The notes under the pieces were generated by a model. It made no database searches. It was not told where the DNA came from and saw only the letters and a program-made list of their open reading frames with translations. Both the position numbers and the translations under genes were made by a program. DNA of 64,000 nucleotides from Falsiroseomonas sp050563545 (GTDB lineage Bacteria > Pseudomonadota > Alphaproteobacteria > Acetobacterales > Acetobacteraceae). Below, one piece after another: positions 17,217 to 24,969 of this stretch (its first letter is position 1; each line of letters starts with the position of its first letter). The stretch lies in the NCBI RefSeq assembly GCF_050563545.1, contig NZ_JBNXUM010000007.1:124001-188000 (forward strand), read 5' to 3'.

Positions 17217-18392
17217 CTATCGCCGGCCGGCGCCCGGCGCCGCGCCGCTGATGGCCTGGAACAGCCCGTAGGCCGGCAGCATCGCCGCCACCAGCAGCGC
17301 CGTGAAGAGCAGCGGCGCGGACGGGCTGCCCGTGGCGTCCTGCAGCCAGCCCGCCGCGGGCGGCATCAGCGCATGCCCGACATAGAGCCAGGTGTAGAAA
17401 AGCCCGAGGCCGAGGGCCCGGCTCTCCGGCCGCAGCGCCTGGGAAGGCAGCGACATGATGACGCCGACCGGCAGGCCCATCAGCAGCCCCGCCTCGATCA
17501 GCGCTGCGCCAGACATCCCGGCGCCCAGCGCCAGCGCCACGAGGCAGGCGGCCCAGCCCAGCGCGCCGATGGCCATCAGCATCGCCGGCCTGTTCCAACG
17601 CTGCGCCAGGATGCCGCCCACCTGCACCGATCCCGCAGCCAGCCAGGTAGCGATGCCGATAAGGAGGCCCACGGCCGTCACGGAGAGCCCCTCGCCCGCC
17701 AGGAAGGTCGGCGCGAAGCCGAACATCACGCTGAAGGAGCCGTTGAAGATCCCCCAGATCGCGCCCGCCAGGCAGACCAGCACGACCTCCCGCGGCGCGA
17801 TCGTCGCCGCGGCCGACGCACGGCTGCCGTCATTCGGGTGCTTCGCATAGGCAAGGCCCACCAGGAGCAGCGCGCCGAGCGCCAGCGCGGCCGTCGCCGC
17901 GAGAGCGGCGCTCCAGCCCGCGAGGCCGGCCAGCGGGCCCAGCAGCAGGGTGGCGAGCCCGACGCCGATCGGGAAGGAGTTCACGAACACCGCCATGGCC
18001 AGCACGATCTCCCGCCGGCCGGCGAACCAGTCCGTCACCATCTTCGACATGAGGACGTTCAGCAGCACGGCACCGAATCCCGACACCAGGCGCCCCGCCG
18101 CCAGCGCGGCGTAATCCGACGCCCATGCCGTCAGGAGACCGCCGGCGACCATCAGCACCAGGCCGAAGCCGACGACGCGCTTGTCACCGAAGCGGCGGCC
18201 CAGCGCGGCACCCGGCAGGGCCAGCGCCATCCCCGGCACGAAATAGAGCCCGATCAGCGTCCCGAGGTCGGCGTAGTCGAGGCCGAGCTGCGCGACGAGG
18301 TCGGGCGACACGGAGGCGACCGACTGGAACTGGAACCCCAGGCTGGTGCGGGCCACCGTCAGGACCGTGAGCGCCTGCCAATGCGCCTGCAT
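17217..18392 (-). CDS. MFS transporter
   Basis: A 391-residue protein with about 12 hydrophobic helices and the MFS loop 2-3 motif in the form GAALGRRFGDKR (about residues 60-72). It resembles CynX/NimT-like permeases in the RFGDKRVVGFGL region and in its short length. GAGGAGAGAGC directly precedes the ATG. It is divergent from the Bug-protein gene at 18547, with a perfect palindrome in the 154-base gap. The substrate cannot be read from the sequence; anions such as cyanate or nitrite, or organic acids, are possible. Confidence 0.88.
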   Translation of the reverse strand: MQAHWQALTVLTVARTSLGFQFQSVASVSPDLVAQLGLDYADLGTLIGLYFVPGMALALPGAALGRRFGDKRVVGFGLVLMVAGGLLTAWASDYAALAAGRLVSGFGAVLLNVLMSKMVTDWFAGRREIVLAMAVFVNSFPIGVGLATLLLGPLAGLAGWSAALAATAALALGALLLVGLAYAKHPNDGSRASAAATIAPREVVLVCLAGAIWGIFNGSFSVMFGFAPTFLAGEGLSVTAVGLLIGIATWLAAGSVQVGGILAQRWNRPAMLMAIGALGWAACLVALALGAGMSGAALIEAGLLMGLPVGVIMSLPSQALRPESRALGLGLFYTWLYVGHALMPPAAGWLQDATGSPSAPLLFTALLVAAMLPAYGLFQAISGAAPGAGRR

Positions 18393-18422
18393 GCTCTCTC
18401 CTCCCCGGACGAACGGCCTGAC

Positions 18423-18449
18423 GCGGGCAGGCCGCGCGAGCCTGCCCGC
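18423..18449. repeat. Perfect 10-bp inverted repeat in a divergent intergenic region
   Basis: GCGGGCAGGC and GCCTGCCCGC flank a 7-base loop between the MFS and Bug-protein genes. Its position in a divergent promoter region suits an operator, but it could also be a structural hairpin. Confidence 0.4.
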
Positions 18450-18546
18450 TTCCGCCGGAAGCGGCCAGCGAACACGCCTTCCCCGCGAGCGGCCGATCCA
18501 TCACCATCCCGCAAGGCCCGCCCCGGCGGCCGAGGAGGAACGCGCC

Positions 18547-19518
18547 ATGACACGCCTCGCCCGCCGCGCCGCGCTCGGCGCGCTGGCCGCCGCCCTGCCC
18601 GCGCTCGCCCGCGCCCAGCTCGCGCGGCCCGTGCGCATCCTGGTGGGCTTCGCGCCGGGCGGCCCCTCCGACGTCGTCGCGCGCCTGCTGGCGGAGGGAC
18701 TGCACGCCCAGGGCCATGCGCCGCAGGCGATCGTGGAGAACCGCACCGGCGCCGGCGGGCGGCTTTCCATGGAGGCGACCGCCGCGGCGCCGCCGGACGG
18801 CACGACAATGGTGGTCGGGCCGGCCTCGCTCGCGACCGTCTATCCCGCGGTCTATGGCCGCGCGCTGCGCTACGACCCGCTGGTGGACCTGACGCCGGTC
18901 ACGCCGCTCTGCACCTATCCCTTCGTGCTGGCGGTCGGCGCGGTGCATCCCGCACGCGACGTCGCGGGGCTGGTGGCCTGGGGGAAGGCACAGGGCGGGC
19001 TCGCCTGCGGCAACCCGGCAGCGGGGTCGATGCCGCATTTCCTCGCGGTGCAGTTCGGCCTGACGACGGGCGTGGCGATGACGCATGTGCCCTATCGCGG
19101 CTCGGCGCCCGCGGTGCAGGACCTGGTCGGCGGCAACCTGCCCTGCGCGATGGTGACGCTCGGCGCGGTGGCGGAGCTGCACCGGACCGGGCGGATCCGG
19201 GTGCTGGCGATCTCGTCTGGCCTGCGCGCGGCGAACCTGCCCGACGTGCCGACCTTCGCCGAGCAGGGACAGCCCAGCCTGACGGCGGAGGAATGGATCG
19301 GCCTGCTGCTGCCGGGCCGTGCGCCGGCGCCCGTTCTCACCGCGCTGCATGCCGCGACGGCGGCCAGCGTGCCGACGGCGGAATTCCGCGCGGGGCTGGC
19401 GCGGCTGGACTACCCCGCGCTGGTCATGGCGCCGGACGCCTTCGCGCAGCGTATCCGCGCGGAGCAGGCGTATTGGGCGCCGATCGTGCAGGCCTCGGGG
19501 TTCCGGCCGGAGGATTGA
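18547..19518 (+). CDS. Bug-family periplasmic substrate-binding protein (tripartite tricarboxylate type)
   Basis: A 323-residue exported protein. Residues 1-23 form a signal peptide ending ALARAQ. The Bug pattern follows: RPVRILVGFAPGGPSDVVARLLAE, VENRTGAGGRLS, PPDGTTM, HVPYRGSAPAVQDLVGG and LPDVPTFAEQG. These proteins bind carboxylates or other small organics; many are orphans with no TctA/TctB membrane subunits nearby, as here. The ATG at 18547 follows GAGGAGGAA. It lies divergently next to an MFS transporter and converges on the secreted-protein gene. The ligand is unknown. Confidence 0.93.
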   Translation: MTRLARRAALGALAAALPALARAQLARPVRILVGFAPGGPSDVVARLLAEGLHAQGHAPQAIVENRTGAGGRLSMEATAAAPPDGTTMVVGPASLATVYPAVYGRALRYDPLVDLTPVTPLCTYPFVLAVGAVHPARDVAGLVAWGKAQGGLACGNPAAGSMPHFLAVQFGLTTGVAMTHVPYRGSAPAVQDLVGGNLPCAMVTLGAVAELHRTGRIRVLAISSGLRAANLPDVPTFAEQGQPSLTAEEWIGLLLPGRAPAPVLTALHAATAASVPTAEFRAGLARLDYPALVMAPDAFAQRIRAEQAYWAPIVQASGFRPED

Positions 19519-19625
19519 GCGGACGCCGCTGCGAAGGTCTCGGAACGCCGACGACCCGCGCGACAGGAGCTCTGGGTCGAACCTGCCCCTAGCGGTCTCG
19601 CCGGCCGGGCCATCGCGTAACCGGG

Positions 19626-19656
19626 CGGGCCGTCGCCGAGCTTTGGCGACGGCCCG
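19626..19656. terminator. Strong hairpin between convergent genes
   Basis: CGGGCCGTCGCC and GGCGACGGCCCG form a perfect 12-bp stem with the 7-base loop GAGCTTT. It sits between the Bug-protein gene (ends 19518) and the minus-strand gene ending at 19704. No T-run follows on either strand, so any termination role is inferred from position and stem strength. Confidence 0.5.
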
Positions 19657-19703
19657 AAGGCAGCGGCAGCGATCGCGGCCGCCGCGCGCCGGTCATGCAG
19701 GTC

Positions 19704-20030
19704 TTACTTGCCGCCGCTGTTGGTATCGCCGGTGATCGTCGTGCTCGGCGAAACGCTCGGGGCCGGCGCACCGACACCAGGGCTCGCGGGCGTGGCGACG
19801 CGGGGAACGCCCTGGGCGTTCAGCGGGGCGCCTGAGTTCGCCGAGCCGCCGAGCGAATCGGTCGAACCGGTCCCGCTGATCGGGCCCGAGCCGGGGGTGA
19901 CCCCGCCGGGAGTCGGGTTCGGGACGATGATGGTGGTGGTGCTGCCGGTCGTGCCGGTGCCCTGAGCGAGGACAGGCTGTGCGACGATGGTGGCGGCGAC
20001 GAGCGCCGCAGCGGCGATCTTCGATATCAT
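19704..20030 (-). CDS. Small secreted low-complexity protein
   Basis: A 108-residue protein with a clear signal peptide (MISKIAAAALVAATIVAQPVLAQ, cut after ALA) followed by a mature part of G, S, T, P and N with no recognisable fold: TTTIIVPNPTPGGVTPG, SLGGSANSGAP, VSPSTTITGD. GAGAG lies just before the ATG at 20030. Similar short G/S/T/P-rich exported proteins are common in Acetobacteraceae and have no known function. It follows the CsbD gene by 82 bases on the same strand. Confidence 0.72.
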   Translation of the reverse strand: MISKIAAAALVAATIVAQPVLAQGTGTTGSTTTIIVPNPTPGGVTPGSGPISGTGSTDSLGGSANSGAPLNAQGVPRVATPASPGVGAPAPSVSPSTTITGDTNSGGK

Positions 20031-20112
20031 CTGGCTCTCCGTGTGATGGTGGCCTGCCGGCCAGAAAGTCGGTTCCGCCCGGCGCGGACGCGCTGGGCCG
20101 GGAGACGAGCGA

Positions 20113-20307
20113 CTAGATACGGTCCTTGCCGTCCACCGCGTCACGCACGGCGTCCTTGGCGCCGCCGACGGCGTTCTGCACCTTGCCCTTGGCCTTGTCA
20201 GCGCGCCCCTCGGCTTCGAGTTTCGCATCGCCGGTCACCTCGCCGGCGATCTCCTTGGCAGTGCCCTTGATCTGGTTGCCGATGCCCTTCAGGCGGTCCT
20301 TGTCCAC
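20113..20307 (-). CDS. CsbD-family general stress protein
   Basis: A 64-residue protein matching CsbD: MDKDRLKGIGNQIKGTAKEIAG, then KLEAEGRADKAKGKVQNAVG, a charged amphipathic repeat predicted to be mostly helical or disordered. CsbD-like proteins are induced by general stress; their molecular role is not established. Upstream at 20356-20380 there is an EcfG-like promoter (TGAAC, 16 bases, CGTT), which agrees with stress control. A directly repeated 12-mer lies just upstream of that promoter. Confidence 0.92.
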   Translation of the reverse strand: MDKDRLKGIGNQIKGTAKEIAGEVTGDAKLEAEGRADKAKGKVQNAVGGAKDAVRDAVDGKDRI

Positions 20308-20355
20308 GCGTGGTCTCCTGCATTGCGGCGCGCCATTGCGCCGGCAGGTCGGAAC

Positions 20356-20380
20356 AACGCCGGATTGGGAAGCAGGTTCA
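20356..20380 (-). promoter_or_regulatory. EcfG-like general-stress promoter of the CsbD gene
   Basis: On the minus strand TGAAC (20380-20376; consensus GGAAC) is separated by exactly 16 bases from CGTT (20359-20356). The same layout precedes two other stress genes in this window, at 30731 and 32172. The expected leader is about 40 bases. Confidence 0.55.
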
Positions 20381-20404
20381 TATCCGCGCGGGCATATCCG
20401 CGCG
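20379..20404. repeat. Tandem 12-base direct repeat at the CsbD promoter
   Basis: CATATCCGCGCG occurs at 20379-20390 and again at 20393-20404, two bases apart, touching the upstream edge of the predicted -35 element. The spacing of 14 bases start to start is not a whole helical turn, so a regulator site is only a possibility. Confidence 0.45.
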
Positions 20405-20462
20405 TCGGTTCATCTCACCATCGCGCAGCGCATCGGCCGGGATCGCTCGCCGCAGGCCGGCG

Positions 20463-21197
20463 TCACGTCTCCGCGCCGCCGTTCACGCCGAGCATCTGGC
20501 CCGTCAGATACGCCCCGCCGTCGCTGACCAGCATCCGCACCACCGCCGCGATCTCGGCCGACGTGCCCATGCGGCCCATCGGGACCTTGGCGAGGTAGCT
20601 GTGCCGGTGCGTCTCCTTGCCGGGCTGGTCGTCGTCGGCGGCAATGGGGCCGGGCGAGATCGCGTTGACCGTGATGCCCTGCTTCGCGAATTCCTTGGCC
20701 AGCGCCTTGGTCAGGCCCCAGAGGCCGTGCTTGGCGACGGAGACCGGCGCACGCCCCGCGTATCCATGAATCGCGTTCATGCCGGTGAAGTTGACGATCC
20801 GGCCCCAGCCCTGCGCGGCCATGCCGGGGATCAGCGCCCTGGACAGCCAGATCGCGGCCTCGAGGTCCACGGACATGACGCGGCGCCAGTCCTCGGCGGT
20901 GGAGTCGAGGAAGGGCTTCAGCGGGCGGAGCGCGGCGTTGTTGACCAGCACGTCCACGGTGCCGAATTGCGCGAGCGCGGCGGCGGCGATGCGGTTGCAC
21001 TCGGCTTCGCTGCCGACGTCGCCCATCACGACCAGCGCCTGCGCGCCGAGCGCGCGGCATTCGGCGGCGACGGACTCCGCCGCGGCGCGGTCGCTGCTGC
21101 CGTTGACGACGACGTTCATGCCGTCCTGCGCAAAGGCGAGTGCGATGGCGCGGCCGATGTTGCGGCCGGCGCCGGTGACCAGGGCGGTGCGGGGCAT
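20463..21197 (-). CDS. SDR-family protein with an altered active site
   Basis: A 244-residue Rossmann-fold protein. The cofactor motif TGAGRNIG (residues 8-15), the D60 region and NNAA (86-89) are normal, and the C-terminal GGAYLTGQMLGVNGG is FabG-like. In the active site Lys156 is present, but the expected Tyr of YxxxK is Val152, and the expected Ser 13 residues earlier is Gly139 (NFTGM). Asn111 is replaced by Asp. It may therefore not act as a standard dehydrogenase. ATG 21197 is used; a TTG at 21206 overlapping the previous stop (TTGA) is an alternative. It is the last gene of the minus-strand cluster with two Bug proteins, a GMC oxidoreductase and an Ldh2-type enzyme. Confidence 0.88.
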   Translation of the reverse strand: MPRTALVTGAGRNIGRAIALAFAQDGMNVVVNGSSDRAAAESVAAECRALGAQALVVMGDVGSEAECNRIAAAALAQFGTVDVLVNNAALRPLKPFLDSTAEDWRRVMSVDLEAAIWLSRALIPGMAAQGWGRIVNFTGMNAIHGYAGRAPVSVAKHGLWGLTKALAKEFAKQGITVNAISPGPIAADDDQPGKETHRHSYLAKVPMGRMGTSAEIAAVVRMLVSDGGAYLTGQMLGVNGGAET

Positions 21198-21202
21198 ATC
21201 TG

Positions 21203-22144
21203 TCAATCCAGCGGGATGTTGTGGGTGCGGATGACGTCGCGATACTGCGCGACGGTCTCCTCCATCAAGCGGGCCAAGCCATCCGGCGTCGATGAAACCG
21301 CGCCGGCGCCGGTGCCTTCGACCGCGCTGCGGTAGTCCGGCGAGGCGACGGCTTCGACCACCAGCGCGTTCAGCCGAGCGACGACGGGGGCGGGGATGCC
21401 GGCCGCGCCGCAGAGGCCGAGCCAGCCCGCGGCGACGAGGTCCATTCCCTGCTCCGTCAAGGTCGGGATGTCGGGCGCGACGGAAAGCCGCTCCGGGCTC
21501 GTCATGCCGATGACGCGGAGCTGGCCGGATTGCGCGATCGGCATGGTGTTGACCAGCGGACCGACGAAGAACTGCAGCCGGCCGGCAATGAGGTCCTGCA
21601 GCACCGGCGGCGTGCCGCGGTAGGGCACCTCCTGCATGGCGATGCCGGCCTTGGCTTCGAAGATGCGCGCGACGAGGTTCGGCATGGAGCCCGCGCCGAC
21701 ATGGCCGAAGGCGATGCCGTCCGGGCGCGAATGCGCCAGCGCGACGAAGTCACGAAGGTCTTGCGCGGGCAGCGTGTTGGGGACGGCGATCGCGTAGTAG
21801 GCGCGGGTGATCTGCGAGATCGGCGCGAGATCCTCCAGCCGATAGGGCCGGCTGCCCAGCGTGTTCAGCGCGTCGATATAGGTGCAGAGCAGCAGCGTGT
21901 GGCCGTCGCGCGGCTGAGACAGCACGTGATCGAGCGCGATGCGGCCGCCGGCGCCGGTGCGGTTCTCCACGACGATGGGCTGCGGCAGCTGCGCGCGCAG
22001 GCGCTCCGCCACGATGCGGGCGGGGATGTCGGTCGGGCCGCCGGCGGGGAAGCCGACGACCAGGCGGATCGGGCGGGACGGCCATTCCTGCGCAGCGGCG
22101 GGCAGCGCCAGCAGCAGCGCGGCAAGCGCGGCGAGCATCCTCAT
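21203..22144 (-). CDS. Bug-family periplasmic substrate-binding protein
   Basis: A 313-residue exported protein with signal peptide MRMLAALAALLLALPAAAQ and the full Bug pattern: RPIRLVVGFPAGGPTDIPARIVAE, VENRTGAGGRIALD, GSMPNLVARIF, EVPYRGTPPVLQDLIAG and APDIPTLTEQG. The ligand is probably a carboxylate or related compound handled by the dehydrogenases of the same cluster. It starts 19 bases after the GMC oxidoreductase stop and its own stop touches the SDR start, so all are likely one transcript. No TctA or TctB gene is in the window. Confidence 0.93.
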   Translation of the reverse strand: MRMLAALAALLLALPAAAQEWPSRPIRLVVGFPAGGPTDIPARIVAERLRAQLPQPIVVENRTGAGGRIALDHVLSQPRDGHTLLLCTYIDALNTLGSRPYRLEDLAPISQITRAYYAIAVPNTLPAQDLRDFVALAHSRPDGIAFGHVGAGSMPNLVARIFEAKAGIAMQEVPYRGTPPVLQDLIAGRLQFFVGPLVNTMPIAQSGQLRVIGMTSPERLSVAPDIPTLTEQGMDLVAAGWLGLCGAAGIPAPVVARLNALVVEAVASPDYRSAVEGTGAGAVSSTPDGLARLMEETVAQYRDVIRTHNIPLD

Positions 22145-22163
22145 CGGGCCATCCTTTCGCGTG

Positions 22164-23747
22164 TCACGCGGCGCGGCGGATGAAGTCGGCGCAGCGCTCG
22201 CCGACCATCAGCGCGGCGGGCTGGATGTTGGGCGAGGGGATCAGCGGGAAGACGCTGGCGTCCGCGATCCGCAGGCCCTGGATGCCGCGGAGCCGCAGCG
22301 TCGGGTCCACCACGGCGCGGTCGTCGGAGCCCATGCGCGCCGTGCCGCAGGGGTGGAAGACAGTGCCGGCGGTGGCGCGGATGCTGGCCTCGATCGCGGC
22401 GTCGTCCTGCGCCTCGGGGCCGGGGCGAAGCTCCGCCTCGACCAGGTCGCGGAAGGGCGGCAGCGACGCGAGCTTCCGGCAGAACCAGGCGGCGCCGAGC
22501 ATGACGCGGAGGTCGTTCGGGTGGTCGAGATAGTTCGGCTCGATCACCGGCTTGTCCGCGGGATCGGGGCTGCGCAGCGTGATCGTGCCGCGGCTGTCGG
22601 GGCGGCAGGCGCCGTAGTTCAGCATCACGCCGGGGAAGTCCGACAGGCCCTTCATGTAGTCGAAGGTCGCGAAGTTCACGAAGAGCAGCTGCGCCTCGGC
22701 TTCCTCGGCGCCGGGCGTGACGCGCAGGAAGCCCGTCGCCTCGCCGGCGCCGATCGCGAGCGGGCCCTGCCTGCGGATCAGCCAGTCCAGGCCGATGGCG
22801 GCCTGCTTCACCCGGGACTGCAGGATCTCGTTCAGCGTGCCGCAGGGCTTCGTGCGCCAGATGAACTTGGCGATGAGGTGGTCCTGCAGGTTGCGCCCGA
22901 CATCGGGGTTGTGCGCGACGACGTCGATGCCGAGGGACCGCAGCGCCTCGCCATCGCCGATGCCGGAGAGCATGAGGAGCTTCGGCGTCTCGATCGCGCC
23001 GCAGCTCACGACGACTTCGCGGCGCGCGCGGAACTCGCCCTGCGCCGTCGCGACGCCGATGCAGCGCGTGCCGTCGAAGAGCAGGCGATGGACCTGGATG
23101 CCGGTGCGGAGCTGCAGGTTGGCGCGCGACATCGCGGGTTTCAGGTAGGTGCGCGCGGAGGAGGAGCGGAAGCGGCCATCCACGTTGAGCTGGACCGGGC
23201 CGACGCCCTCGATCGAGCCGCCGTCGTTGACGTCGCGGAAGCGCGGCAGGCCCGCGGCGACGCTGCTGTCGACGAAGGCCTGCGGGGCGGGGGCGAGGCG
23301 GCGGGGCTCGATCACCTTGATCGGGCCCGACGTGCCGCGCGCGTCGGAGGGTTCGCCGAGCCAGGTCTCCATGCGGCGGAAGAAGGGCGCGACCTCCTCA
23401 TGCGACCAGCCGCGCGCGCCGGCCTGCGCCCAGCGGTCGTAGTCGTGCGGGCTGCCGCGCAGGAAGACGAGGCCGTTGACGCTGCCCGAGCCGCCGAGCA
23501 CGCGGCCGCGCGGCCAGTGCATGGCGCGGCCGTTCAGCGACCGGATGGGCTCGGTCATGAACTTCGGATCGTAGATCCCGCTGCCGTAGAGCCTGGCGTA
23601 GCCCGCGGGCAGGCCGACCCAGGGGGATGAGTCGGGCGGGCCGGCCTCGAGCAGCAGGACGCGGGTGGATGCGTCCTCCGACAGGCGCGCGGCGACCACG
23701 CAGCCCGCGCTGCCGCCGCCGACGACGATGATGTCGGCTTCTTCCAT
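22164..23747 (-). CDS. GMC-family FAD-dependent oxidoreductase
   Basis: A 527-residue flavoenzyme of the choline/alcohol dehydrogenase family. The FAD motif is DIIVVGGGSAGCVVAARLSED at residues 5-25. The first GMC signature is in WPRGRVLGGSGSVNGLVFLRG, the second in SCGAIETPKLLMLSGIG. Near the C-terminus HPCGTARMG supplies the catalytic His and SPNIQPAALM the paired Asn. Members oxidise primary alcohols, choline or polyols. The ATG at 23747 shares its A with the TGA of the upstream Bug gene (TGATG), implying coupled translation. The substrate is unknown but presumably linked to what the two adjacent Bug proteins bind. Confidence 0.94.
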   Translation of the reverse strand: MEEADIIVVGGGSAGCVVAARLSEDASTRVLLLEAGPPDSSPWVGLPAGYARLYGSGIYDPKFMTEPIRSLNGRAMHWPRGRVLGGSGSVNGLVFLRGSPHDYDRWAQAGARGWSHEEVAPFFRRMETWLGEPSDARGTSGPIKVIEPRRLAPAPQAFVDSSVAAGLPRFRDVNDGGSIEGVGPVQLNVDGRFRSSSARTYLKPAMSRANLQLRTGIQVHRLLFDGTRCIGVATAQGEFRARREVVVSCGAIETPKLLMLSGIGDGEALRSLGIDVVAHNPDVGRNLQDHLIAKFIWRTKPCGTLNEILQSRVKQAAIGLDWLIRRQGPLAIGAGEATGFLRVTPGAEEAEAQLLFVNFATFDYMKGLSDFPGVMLNYGACRPDSRGTITLRSPDPADKPVIEPNYLDHPNDLRVMLGAAWFCRKLASLPPFRDLVEAELRPGPEAQDDAAIEASIRATAGTVFHPCGTARMGSDDRAVVDPTLRLRGIQGLRIADASVFPLIPSPNIQPAALMVGERCADFIRRAA

Positions 23748-24733
23748 CACGGCTCCAGCTTCACGCCGGTGCGGTCCACGACCTGGCGGAACTTCGCGAG
23801 TTCCGTGCGGAAGAAGGCGGTCGCGTCGGCTGGCGTGTTGGGCCGCGTCCAGGGCGCGACGCCGGCGACGAGCAGGCGCTCGCGCAGGGCGGATTCCGCG
23901 ATGGCGGTGCGGACGGCCTGGTTGACCTGCTCGACGATCGGCGCGGGCATCCCCGGCGGCCCGATCACGGCGAACCAGTTCTCGAGGTCGAAGCCCGGCA
24001 GCGCGCCCTCGTTCAGCGTCGGGATGTCGGGGAAGGAGGGAAAGCGCTCGAGCCCCGTCACCGCAACGCCGCGCACCCGCCCGTCGCGCACCTGGCCGGC
24101 GGCGGAGGCCAGCACCGCCACGCCCCATTGCGTCTCGCCGCGCGCGATGGACTCGACCATCAGCCCGCCCGATCGGTAGGGCGCGTGGGTGAACTTGCCG
24201 CCCTGGCCGATGACGCTGGCCAGCATCTCGGCCGAGAGATGCGGCATGGACGCGACGCCCGACGACGCGAAGGGCAGCGTGTCCGGCGGCGCGGCGCGCA
24301 GGCGCGCGACGACGTCCTGCACGGACCGCTCGGGGAAGCCGGGCTGCGTCACCAGGATCATCGGGCCGGTGCCGACGATGGCGATGTGCGTGAAGTCCGC
24401 CATGACGTCGTAGCGCGTGCCGCCCTGCACGGCGGCCGGCGCCAGCGCGTGCGACGAGGCCTCCACCAGCATCAGCGTGTAGCCGTCGGGCGGCTGGCGG
24501 CGCAGCCAGTCGCTGGCGATGATCCCGGCGGCACCCGGGCGGTTCTCCACGACGACGCGCCCGCCGGTGCCGAGCGCGGGGCCGAGCCGATCGGCGAGCA
24601 GCCGCGCCGTCACGTCGGTCGAGCCGCCCGGCGCGAAGCCGGTGGCCAGCGTGATCGTGCGGTCCGGGAAAGCCAGCGCTGGTGTCGCGAGAAGCGCGAG
24701 CGCGGTGCCGAGCGCGGCGCGGCGGGTGATCAT
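23747..24733 (-). CDS. Bug-family periplasmic substrate-binding protein
   Basis: A 328-residue exported protein. The N-terminus MITRRAALGTALALLATPALAF has a Tat-like RR and a cleavage site after ALA. Bug segments: RTITLATGFAPGGSTDVTARLLAD, VENRPGAAGIIASD, PPDGYTL, ASMPHLSAEML and FPDIPTLNEGALPGFDLENWF. GGGGAGGACAGG precedes the ATG. It lies between the small membrane-protein gene (gap 50 bases) and the GMC gene (stop/start overlap). It is the second Bug protein of this cluster and clearly diverged from the one at 21203-22144, so they probably bind different ligands. Confidence 0.93.
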   Translation of the reverse strand: MITRRAALGTALALLATPALAFPDRTITLATGFAPGGSTDVTARLLADRLGPALGTGGRVVVENRPGAAGIIASDWLRRQPPDGYTLMLVEASSHALAPAAVQGGTRYDVMADFTHIAIVGTGPMILVTQPGFPERSVQDVVARLRAAPPDTLPFASSGVASMPHLSAEMLASVIGQGGKFTHAPYRSGGLMVESIARGETQWGVAVLASAAGQVRDGRVRGVAVTGLERFPSFPDIPTLNEGALPGFDLENWFAVIGPPGMPAPIVEQVNQAVRTAIAESALRERLLVAGVAPWTRPNTPADATAFFRTELAKFRQVVDRTGVKLEP

Positions 24734-24783
24734 CCTGTCCTCCCCAGTCATTGCCGCGACAGAAGCGCCGGCGCGGCGCGGGG

Positions 24784-24966
24784 TCAACGATGTCGGATCG
24801 GCACGGGGTCCGTCCGCGCCCAGTCCGGCCAGCCGACGCTGCGCTCGATCGTGACCAGGACGACGGCGACGACGAGCACCACGCCCAGGATCGCCAGGTG
24901 GTTCCGCGAGGGCGGGTTGCGGAACCACTGCGACAGCCGGATGAGGAGCCGCGTCAGCGGGTCCAT
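24784..24966 (-). CDS. Small single-pass membrane protein
   Basis: A 60-residue protein: MDPLTRLLIRLSQWFRNPPSRNHLAILGVVLVVAVVLVTIE..., with a basic N-terminal half, one helix at about residues 24-41 (LAILGVVLVVAVVLVTIE) and a short polar tail ending PVPIRHR. The ATG lies 3 bases after the stop of the Ldh2-type gene, which supports it as real and co-transcribed. Function unknown; no family recognised. Confidence 0.6.
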   Translation of the reverse strand: MDPLTRLLIRLSQWFRNPPSRNHLAILGVVLVVAVVLVTIERSVGWPDWARTDPVPIRHR

Positions 24967-24969
24967 GGC

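Noticed and set aside
17115..19592. An 825-codon plus-strand frame across the MFS and Bug genes.
   Set aside because: It is antisense or out of frame to two well-supported genes and has no recognisable domain.
20072..20076. A third EcfG-type -35 (GGAAC on the minus strand) before the secreted protein gene.
   Set aside because: No CGTT-like -10 is present at 15-18 bases.
21204..21206. TTG as the SDR start, overlapping the previous stop as TTGA.
   Set aside because: An ATG nine bases further on gives a standard N-terminus; kept only as an alternative.
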